A stretch of 64,000 nucleotides of DNA from NCBI GenBank assembly GCA_937889595.1, contig CALAOR010000077.1, forward strand, positions 62,001 through 126,000. The letters are read 5' to 3'. The translations under genes and the position numbers were made by a program. The first letter of the stretch is position 1. Each line of letters begins with the position of its first letter. This stretch comes from an uncultured bacterium. GTDB lineage: Bacteria; Oederibacteriota; PGYV01; Palsa-1178. The notes under the pieces were generated by a model. The model did not search any database and was not told where the DNA came from. It saw only the letters and a program-made list of their open reading frames with translations. Positions 23,764-30,626 of the stretch are shown here, piece after piece.

Positions 23764-24465
23764 TTAATTCATCCGGCCGTTATACTTGCCTTCATGCTTT
23801 ACATTCATAACATCGGTTATATCATTGAAAACCTTTTCATACTCATCTGTTCTTCCCGTGTCATAATAAAAATATACACGCACCGCAATATCATCGCTCA
23901 CCATGGCGTTCTTCACGGTCACATAAAAACTATCATCTATATTTTCCGGTTTTATGCCGTGCCCCAAAAATTCCACCACCAGGTTCGACTCAAGTGAACC
24001 GGCCATCTTAAAATTTACGGTCATAGTTAGGTTGACTGTGGCGTAATCCAGGTAATAATCGTATATTTTATCTATATTGTCGATAACTTTATCAAATATA
24101 TACCTTAATTCCGCGGGCGTATAGCGGTGATAATATTCATTGTCCACTTCCTCAAGGTCCGCATCCACTTCTTCCATGGTTTCTTCAACCGACTTGGGAA
24201 CAAGCGGGTCTTTGTGGGCGTGTTCATGTTCACAGCCGTCTTCACAATCATTCTCTTCCCCGGAAAGATGAGATTCATTGTCAAGCGATAAGAACTTCTT
24301 TATGTCTTTGAGCCCGGGATCCCGGGCGCCCTTCAAAGCGTCGCCTAGGTCCTCAAGCTCCAGGCACGTGATGGAATTCTGATCTATACTCGCGTTCAAA
24401 AGAAACTGATTGATAAACTCCGGGATCAGGGACGCCAAACTCAGTTCAAAGTTAAATTTTCTCAT
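23764..24465 (-). CDS. Hypothetical acidic protein with Cys/His-rich stretch
   Basis: A 233-residue protein that I do not recognise. It has no signal peptide or membrane helix. Near residues 68-88 is a short cluster of Asp, Glu, Cys and His (ENDCEDGCEHEHAHKD) that could bind metal. The remainder is acidic and looks alpha/beta (RYIFDKVIDNIDKIYDYYLDYATVNLTMTVNFKM). It overlaps the end of prfB by 14 nt, so translation is probably coupled to RF2. Its position between prfB and a methyltransferase-like gene gives no firm functional clue. Confidence 0.75.
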   Translation of the reverse strand: MRKFNFELSLASLIPEFINQFLLNASIDQNSITCLELEDLGDALKGARDPGLKDIKKFLSLDNESHLSGEENDCEDGCEHEHAHKDPLVPKSVEETMEEVDADLEEVDNEYYHRYTPAELRYIFDKVIDNIDKIYDYYLDYATVNLTMTVNFKMAGSLESNLVVEFLGHGIKPENIDDSFYVTVKNAMVSDDIAVRVYFYYDTGRTDEYEKVFNDITDVMNVKHEGKYNGRMN

Positions 24466-25580
24466 TTGATTTTTTCTCCGCTTCCATTTTTAAATATGCC
24501 GTTACATACGGGTCCAGGTCCCCGCCCAAAACCTTATCCACATCAAAACGCTCCAGATCCGACCTTAAATCCTTTATCATTTTATACGGGTGAAGCACAT
24601 ACGACCTTATCTGGCTTCCCCATGCCATTTCCTTCTTTTCTCCGGCAATTTCCGCGATATTTTCCTTGTGTTGTTCCTCTTTCAAGGCGACGAGCTTTGA
24701 CTTTAAGGCCTTCATGGCCCTGGCCCTGTTTTGTATCTGCGAACGCTCCACCTGACAGGCTACAATGACGCCTGTCGGCATGTGGGTTATCCTGATTGCC
24801 GACTCTGTCTTGTTTACGTGCTGGCCGCCCGCGCCTGACGCCCTGTATGTATCCACTTTTAAATCCTCGGGCCTTATATCAACCTCAATATCCTCTTCTA
24901 TCTCCGGGATAAGTTCAATAGAAGCAAATGACGTATGCCTGCGCTTGTTTGAATCAAAAGGCGATATACGCACCAGCCTGTGTACACCCTTTTCAGACCT
25001 GAAATAACCATAGGCATATTCACCCGTGACCTCAAAAGTAACGCTTTTAAAGCCGGCTTCGTCACCAGGCATGGAATCCGTAATAGTAACCTCAAACCCC
25101 TTCTTTTCGCACCACATCATATACATGCGCAACAGCATCTCGGCCCAATCGCAGGATTCTGTGCCGCCGGCGCCGGCATGTATGGTGACGATTGCATTGT
25201 GCCTGTCATACTTACCCGAGAACATGAGCTTAAATTCTTCCTGATCAACGATCTTTTTTAACTGGTTGAATTTGGATACAAGCTCGGTTTCTAAAGAAGC
25301 ATCTTTATCAGACTCAAGGAGTTGAAGCAATACATCAACATCGTCGATCGATGTGTTGATTTGGCTTGCTATCGTTAGTGCATTATTGATTATTTTAAGT
25401 TCTGCCTGAACGGCCTTGGCGTTAACGGAATCAATCCAGAAATTAGGTTCAGTTGTCTTTTTTTCAAACTCTACTTTATTGACCTTTTTCTTTTCAACGT
25501 CAAAGATACACCTCAATCTTCGATGCTCTCTGCTTTATATCATCTATTGCGCCTTTAACTTCCTTTAAATCAATTGCCAT
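24452..25580 (-). CDS. prfB: Peptide chain release factor 2, requires +1 programmed frameshift
   Basis: Terminates translation at UGA and UAA. The gene starts at ATG 25580 (GGAGG 6 nt upstream) and reads 26 codons to CTT, then in-frame TGA (25502-25500). A +1 shift continues into the long frame from GAC to the stop at 24452, giving about 375 residues, the usual RF2 length. In that numbering the UGA-recognising tripeptide SPF is at 206-208 and the peptidyl-hydrolysis GGQ at 251-253, both one residue from their E. coli positions. Calling the gene from the long open frame alone loses the true N-terminus. Autoregulation by RF2 level is expected from the family. A promoter lies at 25614-25642. Confidence 0.97.
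25499..25514 (-). promoter_or_regulatory. prfB +1 programmed ribosomal frameshift site
   Basis: Minus strand reads GAG GTG TAT CTT TGA C. CTT TGA C is the canonical RF2 slippery site, and GAGGTG three bases before the CTT is a Shine-Dalgarno-like stimulator in the same place as in E. coli (AGGGGG TAT CTT TGA C). When RF2 is scarce, ribosomes pause at TGA and slip +1 to read GAC. Confidence 0.95.
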
Positions 25581-25613
25581 AAGGGCCTCCACATGTTTAC
25601 TTTATAGATAACA

Positions 25614-25642
25614 ATAGTAATACATGGGCCGGCAATTTGCAA
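25614..25642 (-). promoter_or_regulatory. Promoter for prfB
   Basis: Minus strand TTGCAA (25642-25637), 17 nt, TACTAT (25619-25614). It lies about 34 nt before the prfB start. The divergent 315-bp region 25581-25895 also carries the pheT promoter; the rest of it is AT-rich with no gene seen. Confidence 0.5.
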
Positions 25643-25836
25643 GAAAAATCGTTAATAATAGCTCTAAAGCAGGGTTTTTCTTATCCTTAAATGGCAGGAT
25701 TTTCCTTATATCATTGATAATCAAGACACACAATCCTGCAAAATGCTATATTTACAAAGCCTTTTATAGTAATTGCTAATTTTACTACCTGCAAAGTTTG
25801 CCTGTTTTGAGCTTTATTACACCAATACATTTAAAA

Positions 25837-25865
25837 TTGACATTTAATATTGTTTGTGTGATAAT
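25837..25865 (+). promoter_or_regulatory. Promoter for the pheT operon
   Basis: TTGACA (25837-25842), 17-nt spacer, GATAAT (25860-25865). Consensus -35 and one-off -10. The start codon is about 25 nt after the predicted transcription start, with AGGAG at 25884-25888. Confidence 0.75.
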
Positions 25866-25895
25866 TTTATAAAACCAGCTTTTAGGAGAATATAG

Positions 25896-28301
25896 ATGCT
25901 GATCAGCTACAATTGGCTCAAAAAGTATATAGATTTGACAATGTCCCCGGCTGAACTGGTCAATATGCTAAATGTCGCAGGCCTTCCCGTCGAGGAAATT
26001 ATAGAAAGACAATCCCCTTTCACAAACGTATTTGTAGCGAAGGTTTTGGCAGTTGAAAAGCATCCACAGGCAGATAATTTAAACATCTGCGACGTAACAG
26101 ACGGGATTGAGACCATAAAAATAGTTTGCGGCGCCAAAAACGTGGCGGCCGGACAGACAGTTGCCCTGGCTAAAATAGGGGCCGTACTTCCCGGAGATTT
26201 CAAGATCAAAAAATCCAAAATCCGTGGTGTTGAGTCAAACGGAATGATCTGCTCCGAATCAGAACTGGGGCTTACAAAGGAATCAGAAGGCATCATGATC
26301 CTCGATGAGGCCGAATATAAACTTGGCCAGGCTTTTGAACCGGTAAAACCCGACACTATTTTCAGTCTCGAAATCACTCCCAACAGGCCCGACCTGTTGT
26401 CTTTGACCGGCGTTGCCAGGTTCATCTCGTCGCGTACCGGGCTAAAACTTAATTACCCGTCCTGCGCTTTGCCTGCCGGACAAATTAGCGCGGGACTGGA
26501 CATGAACTCAAAAATAAAGATCGAGAACTTGGAGCCGGAAAAATGCCCCCGCTATTCAGCGCGTCTTATTGAAGGCGTTAAAATTACCGGGTCACCCCAG
26601 TGGTTAAAGGACGCTCTTGCAACTGTTAACATCAGGCCAATTAATAATGTTGTCGACGTTACAAATTATGTCCTTTTTGAGTTAAACCACCCCCTGCACG
26701 CTTTTGACCTGGACAAACTAAAAGGCGGTAAAATAATCATAAGACGCGCAAAACATGGCGAAAAAATACTGGCGCTGGACGGCAAGGAATATCACCCGAA
26801 TGCGGAGGACCTGGTTATTGCGGATTCGGCCGACCCTGTTGCCCTGGCAGGCATCATGGGCGGAGAAAATTATTCGGTTGGTAATGCCACCACATCCATC
26901 ATCCTTGAATCAGCCTGCTTTCAGCCGAAAACAGTCAGGATAAGTTCAAGGCGCCTTGGGGTTTCATCTGATTCTTCATACAGGTTCGAGCGCGGTATAG
27001 ACATAGATAATGTCACAAACGCGCTTAACCGCGCCGTGGAACTCATAATACAAACTGCCGGCGGCAAAGCTTCATCAGATATAATAGATATCTACCCGGC
27101 CAGGACCGCGCCTATAACCATTAATGTCCGTTATAACAGGGTTAACGGGGTGCTTGGCACCTCATTTTCTCCGGCAGAGATTGAAGGCAATATCCTTAAG
27201 TTGTTTTTTTCCATAAAGAACAGGAATGTTGATTCAATTGAAATTGAAATTCCGCACTACAGGGTGGACATAACCGGGGAAATTGACGTCATTGAGGACA
27301 TTGCGCAGATACACGGATATGATAATATCCCTGTTTCCCTTCCCGCATCAGTCATCACAATAGGACGCGACACGCAAAGCGCCATGTTCAAGAATGGCCT
27401 TTCAAAAGTCATGACAGGTTTCGGGTTTTCAGAAGTGGTTAACTACAGTTTTCTTAATAACAAACTTTTAAAATCATTAAACGCGGGTTCTTACCTTCCG
27501 GAAAATTCCGTTGCCATTAAAAACGCGTATAACGATGAAGAAACGCATATGAAGACCACCCTGCTCCCCGACCTTATAAAGAATCTTATCACCAACGTCA
27601 ATAATGACAATGCGAACATCCACCTTTTTGAGACATCGAATATTTTTCTCAAAAAAGACGCCGGGTTCCTCCAGATTCCGAGGATTGGCGCCATATCTTA
27701 CGGCATGGTGATAGATACCGCTTATAACAAAAAAGAATTCGCATCTGATTTTTATTATTTAAAGTCCGTAATCACCGGTATTAAGGCTTTTCTCGGGTCA
27801 AAACATGACATCAGGTTCTCTATGGCCGGCTCAAACGAATTTTATGAATATTATACGGATGTAATGATTGCCGGGAAAACCGTCGGGACCGCAGGACAGT
27901 TAAAACAAGAAATCCTGTACAGCAATAAGCTTAAGGAAAAAGCGCACATGTTTGAGCTTGATGCCGACGCTTTGATGGCTTTGAATGAAACAAAAATTAA
28001 GTACAGCCATTTATCCCGCTTTCCTGTCGTGAAAAGGGACATGTCGGTAGTTGTAAATGACTCGGTGGAACAGGAAAAGCTGGAGTCCATAATCAATTCC
28101 GATTACAAATCCCTGATAAAATCAATTAAATTATTCGACCTTTACCGGGGTAACCAGGTTCCGCCTGGCTGCAAATCCTTAAGTTACAACATTATTTTCC
28201 AGTCCGATAAAAAAACGCTTTCAGAAATAGAGATCAATAAAGCTATGGAACGCATAGTATCCAGACTTAAATCCGAACTAAACGCTGAATTGAGGTCTTA
28301 A
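25896..28301 (+). CDS. pheT: Phenylalanyl-tRNA synthetase beta subunit
   Basis: Beta chain of the alpha2-beta2 enzyme that charges tRNA-Phe; it holds the editing site and tRNA contacts. The 801-residue protein has the tRNA-binding (EMAP-II-like) domain at about 40-150 (VAKVLAVEKHPQADNLNICDV), the B3/B4 editing domain (about 205-385, with HPLHAFDLDKL and SSDSSYRFERGID), B5 (RVNGVLGT, about 410-470), the catalytic-like core, and a C-terminal anticodon-binding FDX-ACB domain (SRFPVVKRDMSVVV to the end). pheS is not adjacent, unlike the common pheST operon; the promoter directly precedes pheT. Two cell-division-type genes follow. Confidence 0.97.
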   Translation: MLISYNWLKKYIDLTMSPAELVNMLNVAGLPVEEIIERQSPFTNVFVAKVLAVEKHPQADNLNICDVTDGIETIKIVCGAKNVAAGQTVALAKIGAVLPGDFKIKKSKIRGVESNGMICSESELGLTKESEGIMILDEAEYKLGQAFEPVKPDTIFSLEITPNRPDLLSLTGVARFISSRTGLKLNYPSCALPAGQISAGLDMNSKIKIENLEPEKCPRYSARLIEGVKITGSPQWLKDALATVNIRPINNVVDVTNYVLFELNHPLHAFDLDKLKGGKIIIRRAKHGEKILALDGKEYHPNAEDLVIADSADPVALAGIMGGENYSVGNATTSIILESACFQPKTVRISSRRLGVSSDSSYRFERGIDIDNVTNALNRAVELIIQTAGGKASSDIIDIYPARTAPITINVRYNRVNGVLGTSFSPAEIEGNILKLFFSIKNRNVDSIEIEIPHYRVDITGEIDVIEDIAQIHGYDNIPVSLPASVITIGRDTQSAMFKNGLSKVMTGFGFSEVVNYSFLNNKLLKSLNAGSYLPENSVAIKNAYNDEETHMKTTLLPDLIKNLITNVNNDNANIHLFETSNIFLKKDAGFLQIPRIGAISYGMVIDTAYNKKEFASDFYYLKSVITGIKAFLGSKHDIRFSMAGSNEFYEYYTDVMIAGKTVGTAGQLKQEILYSNKLKEKAHMFELDADALMALNETKIKYSHLSRFPVVKRDMSVVVNDSVEQEKLESIINSDYKSLIKSIKLFDLYRGNQVPPGCKSLSYNIIFQSDKKTLSEIEINKAMERIVSRLKSELNAELRS

Positions 28302-28303
28302 AA

Positions 28304-28594
28304 ATGCCGTTAATCGCACTTGATATACTTGATAACAAGATAAAAGAACTTCTTGTTATTATAAATCATTTAAGCGATGAAAATGCGGCCTTAAAATCCC
28401 GCCTGAATGAAACAAGGCCGCAGGCTTCCTCTCCATCCGCAAATAACGCGGCTGTTGCTATAAAACCCGAACTTTTGTACGAACTTGAAAACTTAAAAAA
28501 GACGGTCATAAGGTATAAAAATGACAGAAACCAACTCTATACCAAGCTCGCCGGCGTCCTTCGCCAGGTCGACGGGCTTATAAACAGGGAATAA
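28304..28594 (+). CDS. Small coiled-coil protein, ZapB-like by size and position
   Basis: A 96-residue helical protein with heptad-like patterns at both ends (NKIKELLVIINHLSDENAALKSRL and ENLKKTVIRYKNDRNQLYTKLAGVL) and a Ser/Ala linker in the middle. It starts 2 nt after the pheT stop and ends 1 nt before zapA. ZapB-like coiled-coil proteins work with ZapA at the division ring, so a division role is inferred from context; the sequence itself is too low in information to assign the family. Confidence 0.65.
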   Translation: MPLIALDILDNKIKELLVIINHLSDENAALKSRLNETRPQASSPSANNAAVAIKPELLYELENLKKTVIRYKNDRNQLYTKLAGVLRQVDGLINRE

Positions 28595-28595
28595 C

Positions 28596-29033
28596 ATGGA
28601 TAAATCCGTAATTACAGTAAACATATTCGGAAATGAATACACGATAAAAGGCGTTGCAAAACCTGATTATATTATTTCTCTGGCAAATTACCTCAATAAC
28701 AAAATGACTGAGGTACAGGAGGCCACGGGCCTAAAAGACGCAAAAAAGATAGCCATACTTGCGGCAATAAACATTTCAGATGAGTTATTTGAGGCAAAAA
28801 AGGCAATGAAAGAATCATTTGTCCCCAATGACCAGCTCGCGGCCATCAGGAACAAAGTTGAAGGATTGATAGCGTCAATTGATAAAAACTTGCCGTCTGA
28901 ACTTACAACTTTATCAGAAATAGACGCCCCTCCCGCCCCAACACAACCCCAACCCGCAGCAGGTTCTCAGGTCAACCAGGCTGACAATGACAAACCTGCT
29001 GATACAAACCTACGGGAACCAAAACCGGAATAA
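28596..29033 (+). CDS. zapA: Cell division protein ZapA
   Basis: FtsZ-ring-associated protein that bundles FtsZ protofilaments. The 145-residue product begins with the ZapA signature KSVITVNIFGNEYTIKG and continues IISLANYLNNKM, KIAILAAINISDELFEAK (coiled coil). The C-terminal ~45 residues are a disordered Pro/Ala/Gln tail absent in shorter homologues. pheT-zapA adjacency is common in bacteria, which supports the call. No terminator is obvious before the convergent gene at 29103. Confidence 0.9.
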   Translation: MDKSVITVNIFGNEYTIKGVAKPDYIISLANYLNNKMTEVQEATGLKDAKKIAILAAINISDELFEAKKAMKESFVPNDQLAAIRNKVEGLIASIDKNLPSELTTLSEIDAPPAPTQPQPAAGSQVNQADNDKPADTNLREPKPE

Positions 29034-29102
29034 CTTAAACTTTAAGGCACATCAATATCTTGAATTTTATACCCCCGGAAACACACAAAAATATGTTACA
29101 CG

Positions 29103-30284
29103 CTAATAATCGCCGTTTTTCCTGATTTTAAGAAAATACGCGTCATAATCACCCGCACCTGATGAAGCTGTCCAGCCTGCTATTGCGTATCCGCCGTCTT
29201 TATCCTTTATGATGGCCCCGAGATAGTCATCCTGTTTTCCGCCAAAATGCCTTGTCCACAGCGTGTTGCCGGAAGCGTCAACGGCTATTACAAGGAGATC
29301 GGAGCTTCCATAGCTGAATGAATCGCTTGTACCACCGATTATATATCCGTTGTCACCGCTGTTTATAAGCGTTACACCCTGGTCAGTGCCTGCCCCGCCG
29401 TATGTCTTGGACCACACACTGTTGCCTTGCGCGTCTGTTTTAACCATATATATATCCGAGTTACCCGCCCCAAATGAACCGGTGGTGCCGATTAATGCAT
29501 AACCGCCGTCCGGGGTCGATATAACACGGCTTCCAAAGTCAGGATTCGCTCCGCCGAAAGCCTTTGCCCAAATAGTGTTTCCCCGGCTGTCTGTTTTCAG
29601 CAAAAGCATGTCCTGCATGCCGTGCCCCGGTGAAGTTGTTGTCCCGCATATCACATACCCGTTATCTGCCGCCTTGATCACGCTTGACGCTGTGTCGTAC
29701 CTGCCATTACCATAAGTCATGGACCACACAGAGTTACCGTCAGCGTCGGTTTTTACCACATAAACCTGCGTCACTCCTGCCTTATTAAATGAATCAGACA
29801 TGCCGGCCAGTATATATCCTCCGTCGTCCGTCACAGCTAACGAATAAGCCTCGTCTTTGCCCTTTCCCCCGAATGTTTTTGTATATTTAAGGTCCCCTTT
29901 TTCATTTGTGCAGATCAGATAAAAATCATTATTACCGGCGCCATAAGAACTCGTGTAACCGGCTAAAACATAACCATTGCCTGTATTTATAATATCATAG
30001 AGCCTGTCGTCACCTTTTCCTCCAAAGGTGTTTTCCCACAGTTTTTCGCCCTTATTATTAAGGCACAGCATATACGCGTCCACATACCCTATGCCTGAAG
30101 ACATGGTCATTCCTGCAAGCATATAGCCCTGTTTGGAGGCGCACATGGCCCTTATGCTGTCATACTTTGATCCTCCAAATGTTTTAGGCTTTATAGACGC
30201 AGGAACAGCATTAAGCAGGACAACAAGAACAACGGTTGCGCCGGCTAGAGCAAAAATAATAACAGGAATAAGCATTTTTTTCAT
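29103..30284 (-). CDS. Exported or membrane-anchored seven-bladed beta-propeller protein
   Basis: A 393-residue protein with an N-terminal hydrophobic segment (about 5-25, no lipobox) and seven repeats of about 50 residues. Each begins (T/A/H)(F/Y)G, passes through an acidic turn and D/N-GGY or NGY-(I/V/A)(L/I)(A/G)G, and ends in a K-x-D-x-x-GN-x-x-W unit. Seven repeats predict a closed propeller outside the cytoplasmic membrane. I do not know its ligand. It lies 27 nt downstream of flhX at the far end of the flagellar operon, so it may be cotranscribed with flagellar genes, although a flagellar function is not shown. Confidence 0.75.
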   Translation of the reverse strand: MKKMLIPVIIFALAGATVVLVVLLNAVPASIKPKTFGGSKYDSIRAMCASKQGYMLAGMTMSSGIGYVDAYMLCLNNKGEKLWENTFGGKGDDRLYDIINTGNGYVLAGYTSSYGAGNNDFYLICTNEKGDLKYTKTFGGKGKDEAYSLAVTDDGGYILAGMSDSFNKAGVTQVYVVKTDADGNSVWSMTYGNGRYDTASSVIKAADNGYVICGTTTSPGHGMQDMLLLKTDSRGNTIWAKAFGGANPDFGSRVISTPDGGYALIGTTGSFGAGNSDIYMVKTDAQGNSVWSKTYGGAGTDQGVTLINSGDNGYIIGGTSDSFSYGSSDLLVIAVDASGNTLWTRHFGGKQDDYLGAIIKDKDGGYAIAGWTASSGAGDYDAYFLKIRKNGDY

Positions 30285-30311
30285 TGTTTCTCCCGGGATT
30301 TTTCAGGTATC

Positions 30312-30614
30312 TTAAAAGATTTTGCTTGCTTTATTGTTTGATTTATAAACATATACCAGAACTTCAGCTATTAATTTATAGAGATCAGGCGGTATTTCCT
30401 GACCCAAATCCAGTTTTGACAGGACTTCAAGCAAATCCGGATCCTCGTGAATAGGTATATTGTTTTCCCTTGCAAGTTCCAGTATCTTTTCAGCTATGGT
30501 TCCTTTGCCTTTAGCGGTGATTCTGGGCGCCCTATCCTTGTCCTTGTCGTAATGGATGGCTAAGGCTGACTTTTTGGGCTTGGAATTGCTGTTTTCCGGT
30601 TTATTATCAGGCAT
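30312..30614 (-). CDS. FlhB C-terminal-domain homologue (FlhX/YlqH type)
   Basis: A 100-residue protein matching the cytoplasmic C-terminal domain of FlhB after its cleavage site: APRITAKGKGTIAEKILELARENNIPIHEDPDLLEVLSKLDLGQEIPPDLYKLIAEVLVYVYK, colinear with KGINLMAEKVKQIARD...VPPDLFQAVAEVLAFVYQ in the FlhB of this window. The NPTH autocleavage motif and membrane part are absent. In Helicobacter FlhX can replace the FlhB C-domain in the export gate; in Bacillus the homologue ylqH follows ylqG. Here too it follows a FliK-like gene (12 nt). Confidence 0.88.
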   Translation of the reverse strand: MPDNKPENSNSKPKKSALAIHYDKDKDRAPRITAKGKGTIAEKILELARENNIPIHEDPDLLEVLSKLDLGQEIPPDLYKLIAEVLVYVYKSNNKASKIF

Positions 30615-30626
30615 GGTTGCTCATTT

